From positions 1 to 64,000 of the forward strand of contig CAJTOV010000003.1 in the NCBI GenBank assembly GCA_910577765.1: DNA of 64,000 nt. Reading direction: 5' to 3'. This DNA is from an uncultured Lachnospiraceae bacterium (GTDB taxonomy: Bacteria > Bacillota > Clostridia > Lachnospirales > Lachnospiraceae). Below, piece by piece: positions 23,624-31,227 of this stretch (positions within the stretch are counted from its first letter, which is position 1; every line of letters starts with the position of its first letter). The notes below the pieces were generated by a model. That model saw only the letters and a list, made by a program, of their open reading frames with translations. It did no database searches and was not told the DNA's origin. The translations under genes and the position numbers were made by a program.

Positions 23624-24094
23624 CTACACCAGCTCTTCCAGACGGCGCGCCGTGTCGGAAGGAACCTTTCGGATCTCCAGCTGGCTTCCCAGAGCTTCCA
23701 TCTCCCGCAGCATCTGGATGTCCTGGTCATCCACGGCCACCAGGGTGGAGATGAACCGCTTTCCTTCTGCCATCCGCTGTCCTCCCAGATTCACGGTGCG
23801 GATGCATCCGCATTCCTTCACCAGGGTCAGGGCATCCTTTACATTGTCCACCAGTACCAGGCACTTGTGGCTGGAAGCCTCCAGCTTTTTTACCGCGGCC
23901 ACCCCTTCTGCCATGTCGCGGAAATACAGCTTGCACCCGGCAGGCTTGCCTACATTATAGGCTACCTTGCGCATCTCGTTGTGGGCCACATCGTCATTGA
24001 CGATGAGAATGACACTGACTCCCAGTGCCTGGGTCCAGCCATAGGCTACCTGGCCGTGGATCAGCCGGTCATCGATTCGTAAAAGCTTTACCAT
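23624..24094 (-). CDS. PTS mannose/fructose/sorbose-type EIIB
   Basis: A 156-residue cytoplasmic EIIB of the mannose family, of full length. The phosphorylated histidine is His13 in RIDDRLIHGQVAYGW. The start at 24094 follows GAGGAGG; an upstream frame extension lacks a ribosome site. EIIB passes phosphate from EIIA to the incoming sugar through EIIC/EIID. Here the downstream EIIC is truncated and EIID is absent, while EIIA lies with the LevR regulator on the opposite strand. A sigma-54-type promoter precedes it. The protein looks intact, so recent loss of transport or use with another permease is possible. Confidence 0.92.
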   Translation of the reverse strand: MVKLLRIDDRLIHGQVAYGWTQALGVSVILIVNDDVAHNEMRKVAYNVGKPAGCKLYFRDMAEGVAAVKKLEASSHKCLVLVDNVKDALTLVKECGCIRTVNLGGQRMAEGKRFISTLVAVDDQDIQMLREMEALGSQLEIRKVPSDTARRLEELV

Positions 24095-24140
24095 AAGAAA
24101 TCCTCCTCTGCATCTGTTCTGTGAGCTCACTTTTATTATA

Positions 24141-24156
24141 AGCATTTTCCATGCCA
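24141..24156 (-). promoter_or_regulatory. Sigma-54 promoter of EIIB operon
   Basis: Minus-strand TGGCATG-N4-ATGCT matches the sigma-54 consensus TGGCACG-N4-TTGCW with the invariant GG and GC at the correct spacing and two mismatches. It lies 47 bases upstream of the EIIB start. A LevR activator is encoded next door. Confidence 0.75.
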
Positions 24157-24324
24157 GAATTGTGACTGAAGAAACTTCCATCAGGCAAATCCGGCAGGGG
24201 CGGATCGGGCAGCCGCAGGGCTGGCCCTTTGTTTTCCGGGTTTTTCGGAAGAAAGCAGATTCCGGCGGCGGCAGCGGAATTTTTTTTGCCGGGACAGGGA
24301 TGCCGGAACCCTGGAACCCATGAA

Positions 24325-24355
24325 TTCGACACTAATTTCATATCTTTTCGACACT
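24325..24355. promoter_or_regulatory. Putative LevR activator-binding direct repeat
   Basis: TTCGACACT occurs at 24325-24333 and 24347-24355, with starts 22 bases (two helical turns) apart. It is about 170 bases from the minus-strand sigma-54 promoter and 155 bases from the plus-strand one, which is a normal enhancer distance for bacterial enhancer-binding proteins. Function is inferred. Confidence 0.5.
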
Positions 24356-24509
24356 GTCACCTTGTATTATAATGGAACCGGAACATAGAAGCGACCCGAA
24401 ACCGGTCTTTGGCAGGGAGCCGGAATTCCCCCTGGGCCCTGGGACTTCCGGCCCCGGAAGCCATGGGCGGGCATGGGACCGGAGGCAGCCGCGGCTGTCC
24501 GTATACATT

Positions 24510-24525
24510 TGGCACGGGTTTTGCT
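24510..24525 (+). promoter_or_regulatory. Sigma-54 promoter upstream of levR-like gene
   Basis: TGGCACG-GGTT-TTGCT is a perfect match to the sigma-54 consensus, 174 bases before the regulator start. It implies the activator gene and its downstream EIIA gene are themselves sigma-54 dependent, possibly autoregulated. Confidence 0.85.
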
Positions 24526-24698
24526 TATAAATATAGGAGGGAGGGACAATCCTCCCGCCGGAGGCTTTCTGTCCCCGGCACTTTCCGGGGCAGGGGTGGT
24601 GCCTGCGTCCGGCATTGCAGGCGTGCAGAGGGCGGTGCTTTATTCACCGGAATTGCCGCAAGGCAGCCGGCCTGTCAGGAAGAAAGGAGCATATTTCT

Positions 24699-27482
24699 AT
24701 GGTAAAAGACAGCATTGTCCGGTATCTGGCGGGAATCACCAGGGACCTGGAAAAGCAGAAGGATTTTTCCGTCTATACAGCCGAGCAGATTGCGTCGGTT
24801 ATGAACCTGAAACGGAATACGGCCAGCGGATATTTAAACCAGCTGGTGGCCCAGGACGTGCTGGTGAAGACCAGCTCCCGGCCAGTGTGCTTCTTTGACC
24901 ACCAGGTGCTGGAGGAGCTGCTGGGGGTTCCCCTGTATTCCAACACCTTCTGCTCTGTGGAGGAGCTGCTGTCTTTGAAGGCCAGCTGCCCCAGGGAGGA
25001 GGATGTATTTTCCGCCATGGCAGGAGCCGAGGGAAGTCTGGCAGCAGTGGTAAACCAGGTGAAGATATCCATCCGGTATCCGCCGGACGGCCTGCCGATT
25101 CTGATCCAGGGCAGTACCGGAGTGGGCAAGAGCCATCTGGCAGCCCTGGCCCACCGGTATGCGGTTGCCCAGGGAATCCTGAAACCGGACGCACCTTTTC
25201 TTACTTTTAACTGTGCCCAGTATTTCAACAATGCGGAGCTTCTCTCATCCAGCCTCTTTGGATATATGAAGGGAAGCTACACCGGGGCAGTCAGTGACCG
25301 GAAGGGGCTTCTGGAGGAAGCGGACGGCGGAATCCTGTTTATGGATGAGGTCCACCGGCTGAGTCCGGAGGGCCAGGAGAAGCTGTTTACTTTTATGGAT
25401 AAGGGGATTTTCCGCCGTATGGGGGAGACCGGCGGCTGGAGGACTGCCCGGGTCCGCTTTATCTTTGCCAGCAATCTGGATGTATCCAGCTACATGCTCC
25501 AGACCTTCCGCAGAAGGATTCCCATTCTTGTAAAGATCCCGGACTTAAAAGAGCGGGTGCAGGAGGAGAAGCTGCAGATGATCTACCAGCATTTCATCCG
25601 GGAGGCAGGGAAGCTGGAGAAAGAAATCCGGATCAGCCGTACCGTGATCCAGGATATGCTGTCGTTCTCTTATGAAGGAAATATAGGAGAACTGATCAAT
25701 ATCATCCAGTACCTGTGCGGCAATGCCCTGGTCAACAGCCGGGACGGGAAAATCCGCATTACCAGGTCCTGCTATCCGGCGTATCTGCTGGGCCAGCTGT
25801 CCGGGGGCTTACAGCCGCCGGGGCAGGCAGGGGAACTGAGCATATCACCCGGGGAGGATATCCGCAATCTGATCCGCAGGACCAGCCCGGACCAGGTAAT
25901 CGCCGTTTCCTTTTTCAGTCAGCTGGTGATTGCCTACCGGACCGTGGAGAACGGGGAGGGAAGCTGGAAAGGCTTTGAGGAATCCTGGAAGCATACCCTG
26001 GAGCAGTATCTGGACCAGCTGTTTATCCGCAGGCAGTATCTGGAGGCGGAGAAGATCAGGTTCTATGACCAGCGGACGGAAGATTACTACCGGCAGATGA
26101 ACAGCAGTACCGGCGGGAAGGAACCGCCCCATGGGCTGGTGTCCATGGTTTCTTTGTATCTGGCCTGCAATCCGGATACCCTGCTGGAGGGGATCGGAGA
26201 GAAACCAAAGCTGCGCCGGCTGCTGGGGCAGCTGCGGGAAAGCTATGGGGAGGAATACCGGCTGGCAGAGGATTTTTCCCGGTATCTGGGCCGGGAACTG
26301 GAGCGGCGGGCTTCCCTGGAGGACTCGGTATTCTTCACCTTGTACTTCCGCAATGTTATGCTGAAAATGCCGGATTCCCCTATCCGGGCCCTGGTGGTCT
26401 GCCATGGGGCTTCGGCAGCCCACAGTATGTCCAATGTGTGCAACAACTGTCTGGGAAAGCATATTTTCCAGCCCGTGGATCTGGCACCGGACACAAGCTT
26501 CGGCCAACTGGTAAAGAAGCTGCGGGACAGTCTGGAAAAGGGGCGGCAGGAGGGGGATGTGCTGGTGTTTGCAGACAGCGGGTCCATGCTGGAGGACATA
26601 ATGCCGGACCGGCTGGCAGGGGCGCTTGCCATGCCTGAGTGTTCCGTAAGCGTGGTGACCCATGTGAACCTGCCCCTGCTGATGGCGGTGGGAAGGCGGA
26701 TTCTGGAGAACCAGCCTGCGGACAGGATTATCTCCGGGGAGATCCTGGGCCATGGGCCCCGGTACAGCACTGTGAAGCCGGCGGCAGGACGGAAGCGGCT
26801 GATCATTACCACCTGCATCAGCGGGGAAGGCACAGCAGGCAAGATCCGGCATCTGCTGGCTGAAGCATTTTTTGATATTCCGGATCTGGAGATCCGCTCC
26901 ATGGATTTCCAGCATCTGAAGAACCGGAAAGGGATTCCGGAGCAGTATCACCTGCTGGCAGTGGTGGGTACGGACAATCCGTTCCTGCCGGGAATCCGTT
27001 TTATTCCTATTGATAAACTGATCCTGGGAGAGGAAGAGGGGAGCCTGGGCAGTCTGTTCGGGGACAGCCTTTCCGGGGAGCACCGGCAGCGGATCAACAA
27101 CCGCCTGGTGGCTAATTTCTCCCTGGAGAATATGGTGGGGTCCCTGACGATTATTGATGCCAGAATCCTTATGCAGGATATCGAGAGTTTCCTGGAGCGG
27201 TTTGAGCGGTATACCCACCGGATGCTCCCCAATAATCTCAAGATCAATCTGTTTGTCCACATCAGCGCCATGATGGAGCGGCTGGTGCGGGGAAACCCCA
27301 TTACAGAATGCCAGGGGCTGGAGCATATGAAGCAGCAGGCCCCGGAATTTGCCGGCCTGTTCCAGCGGGCCTTCTCCCCTGTGGGAATGAAATATGGGGT
27401 GGAGATTAACGAAGAAGAGACAGCTGTTATTTATCAGATCATAAAGAATGCAAATGAATCAGGAGGGGAAGATATAATATGA
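24699..27482 (+). CDS. LevR-type sigma-54 activator with PTS domains
   Basis: A 927-residue PTS-controlled enhancer-binding protein. An N-terminal helix-turn-helix lies at about 1-60 (TAEQIASVMNLKRNTASGYLNQL). The AAA+ domain follows, with Walker A GSTGVGKS (about 137-144), sigma-54 loop GSYTGA (about 190-195, a variant of GAFTGA) and Walker B GGILFMDEVHR (about 210-220). Next come a PRD, an EIIA-mannose-like domain with His in VVCHGASAA (about 570), an EIIB-like part and a C-terminal PRD (about 810-925). Phosphorylation by HPr and EII components normally sets its activity. The start follows AAAGGAG. It ends in an ATGA overlap with the EIIA gene. No rpoN gene lies in the window. Confidence 0.92.
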   Translation: MVKDSIVRYLAGITRDLEKQKDFSVYTAEQIASVMNLKRNTASGYLNQLVAQDVLVKTSSRPVCFFDHQVLEELLGVPLYSNTFCSVEELLSLKASCPREEDVFSAMAGAEGSLAAVVNQVKISIRYPPDGLPILIQGSTGVGKSHLAALAHRYAVAQGILKPDAPFLTFNCAQYFNNAELLSSSLFGYMKGSYTGAVSDRKGLLEEADGGILFMDEVHRLSPEGQEKLFTFMDKGIFRRMGETGGWRTARVRFIFASNLDVSSYMLQTFRRRIPILVKIPDLKERVQEEKLQMIYQHFIREAGKLEKEIRISRTVIQDMLSFSYEGNIGELINIIQYLCGNALVNSRDGKIRITRSCYPAYLLGQLSGGLQPPGQAGELSISPGEDIRNLIRRTSPDQVIAVSFFSQLVIAYRTVENGEGSWKGFEESWKHTLEQYLDQLFIRRQYLEAEKIRFYDQRTEDYYRQMNSSTGGKEPPHGLVSMVSLYLACNPDTLLEGIGEKPKLRRLLGQLRESYGEEYRLAEDFSRYLGRELERRASLEDSVFFTLYFRNVMLKMPDSPIRALVVCHGASAAHSMSNVCNNCLGKHIFQPVDLAPDTSFGQLVKKLRDSLEKGRQEGDVLVFADSGSMLEDIMPDRLAGALAMPECSVSVVTHVNLPLLMAVGRRILENQPADRIISGEILGHGPRYSTVKPAAGRKRLIITTCISGEGTAGKIRHLLAEAFFDIPDLEIRSMDFQHLKNRKGIPEQYHLLAVVGTDNPFLPGIRFIPIDKLILGEEEGSLGSLFGDSLSGEHRQRINNRLVANFSLENMVGSLTIIDARILMQDIESFLERFERYTHRMLPNNLKINLFVHISAMMERLVRGNPITECQGLEHMKQQAPEFAGLFQRAFSPVGMKYGVEINEEETAVIYQIIKNANESGGEDII

Positions 27483-27898
27483 AACATTTTGTGATTGCAA
27501 CCCATGGGTATTTCAGCCGGGAGCTGATCCGTTCTGCGGCCCTGATTATGGGGGATGGCCCGGAGATTCTGCACTTGTGTATGTGTGAGACCACCACCGG
27601 GGAGGAGATTCGCAGCCGGATCCGGCAGAAGCTTGAGAAATGCGGGCAGGAGGATCAGGTGATTATGATGACGGATGTGCTGGGAGGGAGTATCTGCACC
27701 CTGTGTTCCGAGTTCCTGGCTGACAGCCGGGTCCATGTTCTGGCCGGGGTCAATATGCCAATGCTGCTGACGGTTCTGGGAAGCTGGGAATTCATGGACA
27801 CAGAGGAACTGATCCAGGAGGCGGTACGAAGCGGCCGGGAAGGGATCTGCTATGTCAACGGCATACAGACGGATACGGAGGAGGAGCTGCCGGTGTAG
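27479..27898 (+). CDS. PTS mannose-family EIIA
   Basis: A 139-residue EIIA of the mannose superfamily, of normal length. The predicted phosphorylated residue is His9 in VIATHGYFS. The segment MMTDVLGGSICTLC (about 61-75) is the conserved second loop. The ATG overlaps the LevR stop codon (ATGA), so the two are translationally coupled. It would accept phosphate from HPr and pass it to the EIIB at 23624-24094, and it may also report phosphorylation state to the LevR protein. Confidence 0.9.
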   Translation: MKHFVIATHGYFSRELIRSAALIMGDGPEILHLCMCETTTGEEIRSRIRQKLEKCGQEDQVIMMTDVLGGSICTLCSEFLADSRVHVLAGVNMPMLLTVLGSWEFMDTEELIQEAVRSGREGICYVNGIQTDTEEELPV

Positions 27899-27917
27899 GG
27901 GAACGGAAAATTTTGAA

Positions 27918-27946
27918 TAGTCACAGGTTCTTTTTTCTGATATAAT
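27918..27946 (+). promoter_or_regulatory. Predicted promoter of yitT-like gene
   Basis: TAGTCA (27918-27923) and a perfect TATAAT (27941-27946) are 17 bases apart, followed by a 76-base leader. Confidence 0.5.
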
Positions 27947-28022
27947 CTAAGAAAAAGAGAGTACCGGCAGTGCAGACAGCAGAGGGCTGTGTGAACATGG
28001 TTGCACGGAGGGAGAATGATAC

Positions 28023-28886
28023 ATGAACAACTGGAACAGACAGAAGCGCTATATGATCACAACCGCCGCAGTAGCGGCATCGGCTTTATTGCAGGCATTT
28101 ACCATGCAGACCTTCATGACGCCGGTGCACCTTCTGCCCAGCGGTTTTACCGGAATCGCCACCCTGATTGAGAACATTGCCGGCCTGTTTGGTCTCCGGT
28201 TCTCCACCTCCCTGGGTATGGTGCTTTTGAATATTCCGGTGGCGGTCTTCTGTTACCGGCACATCGGAAAGAAATTCGTGCTGTTTTCCATGGCCCAGGT
28301 GGTGCTGGCCAGTATCCTGCTGAAGCTGGTTCCTTCCAGGCCTCTGTTTGATGATCCCCTTCTGAACATCTGCTTCGGAGGGGTGCTGTATGGGCTGTCT
28401 GTGGCCGTGGCGCTGCGGGGCAATGCCTCCACAGCGGGAATGGACTTTATCGCCCTCTACGTGTCCAACCGGATCGGGAAATCCATCTGGCAGTATGTGT
28501 TTCTGTTTAACACTGCCATGCTGTGCCTGTTCGGATTTCTGTTTGGCTGGGAGTATGCGGGGTATTCCATCCTGTTCCAGTTCATTTCCACCAAGACCAT
28601 TGACAACTTCTACCACCGGTTCAAGCGGGTGACCCTTCAGATCACCACCCAGAAGCCAAAGGAGATCGTGGATGCCTATGTTCATTCCTTTATGCACGGG
28701 ATTTCGGTAATGGACGGTTACGGGGGCTACAGCGGCAAGAAGATGAGCCTGCTTCATACGGTGGTGTCCTCCTACGAGGTGCAGGATGTGCTCCATCTGC
28801 TGGAGGAGGTGGATGAAAAGATTATTATCAATATTCTGCCTACGGAGAACTTTGTGGGCGGGTTTTACAGGAAGCCTCTGGACTGA
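28023..28886 (+). CDS. YitT-family membrane protein (DUF161/DUF2179)
   Basis: A 287-residue protein with five to six N-terminal membrane segments (about 10-195) including LLPSGFTGIATLI and GNASTAGMDFIALY, both typical of the YitT family. A soluble C-terminal DUF2179 domain follows (about 205-280: GISVMDGYGGYSGKKMSLL, then IINILPTENFVGGFY). It is of usual family length. The function is unknown, though a transport role is often presumed. GGAGG lies 10 bases before the ATG. It has its own promoter and no obvious functional link to the PTS genes upstream. Confidence 0.9.
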   Translation: MNNWNRQKRYMITTAAVAASALLQAFTMQTFMTPVHLLPSGFTGIATLIENIAGLFGLRFSTSLGMVLLNIPVAVFCYRHIGKKFVLFSMAQVVLASILLKLVPSRPLFDDPLLNICFGGVLYGLSVAVALRGNASTAGMDFIALYVSNRIGKSIWQYVFLFNTAMLCLFGFLFGWEYAGYSILFQFISTKTIDNFYHRFKRVTLQITTQKPKEIVDAYVHSFMHGISVMDGYGGYSGKKMSLLHTVVSSYEVQDVLHLLEEVDEKIIINILPTENFVGGFYRKPLD

Positions 28887-28920
28887 GGCGGCGGTCAGTG
28901 GGGAAAAGAGGTGAAGGTCT

Positions 28921-30492
28921 ATGGGCATTTACGTGAATCCAGGCAATACGGCATTTGAGATGGCACGGTTTTCTGACATCTACGTGGATAAGAGCATGCT
29001 GATCGCAAGGGTCAGCAAAGCATACCGGACAGAGCAGCGGTTTATCTGTGTCAGCAGGCCCCGGCGGTTCGGGAAATCCATGGCAGCCAACATGCTGGCC
29101 GCCTATTACAGCCGCGGGTGTGATTCGGCGGAGCTTTTCTCCGGACTGGAGATTGAGCAGGATGGGTCATATAGGGAGCATTTAAACCAGCACAATGTGA
29201 TCCGGCTGGATATCCAGCAGTTTCTGGAATCCAGGCGGGATCTGGATACCTTTATCCGGCAGATCGAAGATGCGGTGGTGGAAGAGCTGATGGAAGAATT
29301 TCCGGACTGCCGGGGATTTGGGCCAGGCAGCAGGCTGAAAGTGGCCCTGAACAAAATCTTCAATCAGACGAAAACGGGATTTATCTTTATTCTGGATGAG
29401 TGGGACTGTGTGTTCCGGGTTGCCCGGGAACAGAAGGAGGCCCAGAAGGATTATCTGGATTTTCTGCGGGGATTATTTAAGGGGCAGGAGTATGTGAATC
29501 TGGTGTACATGACGGGAATTCTGCCTGTCAAGAAGTATGGGGAGCACTCGGCTGTCAACATTTTTGAAGAATTCTCCATGCTGGATTCTGCGGACCTGGC
29601 CGGATTTTTCGGATTCACCAGGACGGAGGTTCAGAAGCTGTGCAGCCAGAAAGGGATTGATTTCCCGGAAATGGAGAAATGGTACGATGGATATGTGCTG
29701 AATGGCATGCACATCTACAATCCCAAATCCGTGACGGATGTAATGCGGCGTGGCCAGTTTCAGAGCTACTGGACCGGGACCGAGACCTATGAGGCGCTGA
29801 AGGTGTATATTGACTTGAATTTTGACGGTCTCAAGGAAGCCGTAATCGGGATGCTGGGAAATGTTCCCTGCCGAATAGACCCGTCCACCAGCCAGAACGA
29901 TATGACCACCTTCAAGACAAAGGACGATGTACTGACTCTGCTGGTGCACCTGGGGTACCTGGCTTATGACAAGACAGCCGGAAACGTATTTATCCCCAAC
30001 CTGGAAATCACCCAGGAATATCTGCGAGCCGTGAAGGTAGGCGGCTGGGACGGCCTGATCCAGTCCCTGGAGCGCTCCGAAGACCTGCTGAAAAGCACCT
30101 GGGCCATGGATGGGGAAGCCGTGGCAAAAGGGGTGGCCGCCATCCACAGCGAGACAGCCTCCATACTGAAATACAATAACGAAAACTCCCTTACCTGCAC
30201 CATCCTCATGGCCTACTACAGTGCCAAAGTCTGTTACATGAACCCGGTTCTGGAGCTGCCTTCCGGGAAAGGCTATGCGGATGTGGTGTACCTGCCCAAA
30301 CGGAATGTGGGCAAACCGGCGCTTCTGGTGGAACTGAAGTGGAACCGTTCCGCCCAGGGAGCCATTGCCCAGATCAGGGAAAAAAAGTATGCCTCCTGGG
30401 TAGAGAATTACACTGGGGAAATCCTTCTGGTGGGGATCAGTTATGATGAGGAAAAGGGACATGCGTGTGTGATTGAAAAGCACATTTTATGA
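28921..30492 (+). CDS. AAA-ATPase-like protein with PD-(D/E)XK domain
   Basis: A 523-residue protein of the AAA-ATPase_like/DUF1703 group that is abundant in gut anaerobes. The N-terminus has FSDIYVDKSMLI and the modified Walker A SRPRRFGKSM (about 44-53). Walker B-like FIFILDEWD lies at about 154-162. The C-terminal nuclease-like domain carries YADVVYLP...LLVELKWN (about 440-470), the D-x-ExK pattern. Function is unproven. It follows the YitT gene by 34 bp with a weak GAGGTGAAGG site, so co-transcription is possible. It is unrelated in detail to the DUF4143 ATPase at 3816-5102. Confidence 0.88.
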   Translation: MGIYVNPGNTAFEMARFSDIYVDKSMLIARVSKAYRTEQRFICVSRPRRFGKSMAANMLAAYYSRGCDSAELFSGLEIEQDGSYREHLNQHNVIRLDIQQFLESRRDLDTFIRQIEDAVVEELMEEFPDCRGFGPGSRLKVALNKIFNQTKTGFIFILDEWDCVFRVAREQKEAQKDYLDFLRGLFKGQEYVNLVYMTGILPVKKYGEHSAVNIFEEFSMLDSADLAGFFGFTRTEVQKLCSQKGIDFPEMEKWYDGYVLNGMHIYNPKSVTDVMRRGQFQSYWTGTETYEALKVYIDLNFDGLKEAVIGMLGNVPCRIDPSTSQNDMTTFKTKDDVLTLLVHLGYLAYDKTAGNVFIPNLEITQEYLRAVKVGGWDGLIQSLERSEDLLKSTWAMDGEAVAKGVAAIHSETASILKYNNENSLTCTILMAYYSAKVCYMNPVLELPSGKGYADVVYLPKRNVGKPALLVELKWNRSAQGAIAQIREKKYASWVENYTGEILLVGISYDEEKGHACVIEKHIL

Positions 30493-30544
30493 AAGGCAGG
30501 AGGCTGCGGGTTAATCCCAAAGCAGGTAACAGATGCTGCTATTT

Positions 30545-30595
30545 GCAGGGGCATCTTCTTGCCCGGGCTGAACCGGACAAGAAGTATTTCCCTGC
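30545..30595. repeat. Diverged family 2 repeat
   Basis: GCAGGGGCATCTTCTTGCCC and its approximate complement CCGGACAAGAAGTATTTCCCTGC flank a short loop. It lies between two convergent genes and may serve as a transcription end for both. Confidence 0.6.
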
Positions 30596-30609
30596 TTTCA
30601 GCCGCCTTC

Positions 30610-31035
30610 TCATCCGGCCGCATTTTGCAAATCCAGGATAAACTGGTAAGCAAATCCGATCCCGTCACAAGTCAGTTGTTCGCACATATGGGGCGGATCA
30701 TTTTCCGAGAAACCGGTGGGACGCAGTTCCAGACACCGCAGGGAACCGAAGGTCCTGTCAAAAGCTGCCGCAAAATCATGGCAGGCAGCCACGATTTCAT
30801 GGTCTGTTCTGCCTAGCACATGAAGATAGATTCCCATAAACATAAGCGAGCCCTCGACGATGCCGCACTGGGCCCTGTATCCGCCGGCTCCATGGAGTCC
30901 GGCCGCAGACAGGAGGGTCTGTGGTTCAATGGCAGTTCCCAATAGTTCGCCAAGACAGATCAGGGCTGTTCTTGCACAATTTATATCATTCTTCCAGTAC
31001 AATTCATGTACCCGGTTTCTTATATATTCTTTCAT
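30610..31035 (-). CDS. C_GCAxxG_C_C family protein
   Basis: A 141-residue small cytoplasmic protein of the putative redox-active C_GCAxxG_C_C family. It has an upstream Cys in NCARTALICLGELLG (about 19-33) and a degenerate central motif AQCGIVEGSLMFMG (about 56-69), in which the usual GCAxxG is CGIVEG. Further Cys residues lie at CHDF and MCEQLTCDG. Members often sit near transporters or oxidoreductases and may bind a metal or flavin; the role is unknown. GGAGG lies 11 bases before the ATG. The altered core motif makes loss or change of activity possible. Confidence 0.65.
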   Translation of the reverse strand: MKEYIRNRVHELYWKNDINCARTALICLGELLGTAIEPQTLLSAAGLHGAGGYRAQCGIVEGSLMFMGIYLHVLGRTDHEIVAACHDFAAAFDRTFGSLRCLELRPTGFSENDPPHMCEQLTCDGIGFAYQFILDLQNAAG

Positions 31036-31077
31036 GATGTAAATTCCTCCTGGTGGCTTAAGAATGATTACTGCTCA

Positions 31078-31131
31078 TGGAGCATCTTATTGTCCGACTA
31101 TGCCAGACAGAAAGCACTGGATGTTCGCCCG
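31078..31131. repeat. Diverged family 2 repeat upstream of metG
   Basis: GGAGCATCTTATTGTCCGACTATGCCAGACAGAAAGCA matches the family core with several mismatches and ends in TGTTCGCCCGAT. It sits 26 bases before the metG -35 box. Confidence 0.5.
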
Positions 31132-31156
31132 ATTTATGCCGGAACCTTTCCATTCC

Positions 31157-31185
31157 TTGTCTTTTTCCCCACTTTATGTTATAGT
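31157..31185 (+). promoter_or_regulatory. Predicted promoter of metG
   Basis: TTGTCT (31157-31162) and TATAGT (31180-31185) are separated by 17 bases. Only about 40 bases of leader remain, so there is no room for a T-box riboswitch between promoter and gene. Confidence 0.6.
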
Positions 31186-31227
31186 GTGAAATAATCAGAT
31201 GATATTTATTTTAGGAGGGATTGACTC

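Larger units (their letters stand above)
24095..24698. other. 604-bp divergent sigma-54 control region
   Basis: It holds two facing sigma-54 promoters, at 24141-24156 (minus) and 24510-24525 (plus), and a direct repeat TTCGACACT at 24325-24333 and 24347-24355 roughly midway. No gene with a supported start is seen. Confidence 0.7.

Noticed and set aside
25845..27326. 493-codon antisense frame inside the LevR-like gene
   Set aside because: It is a shadow frame with His/Gln/Pro-rich nonsense composition and no ribosome site.
31100..31227. T-box riboswitch upstream of metG
   Set aside because: The promoter lies only about 40 bases from the start codon and no T-box sequence or specifier stem is visible.
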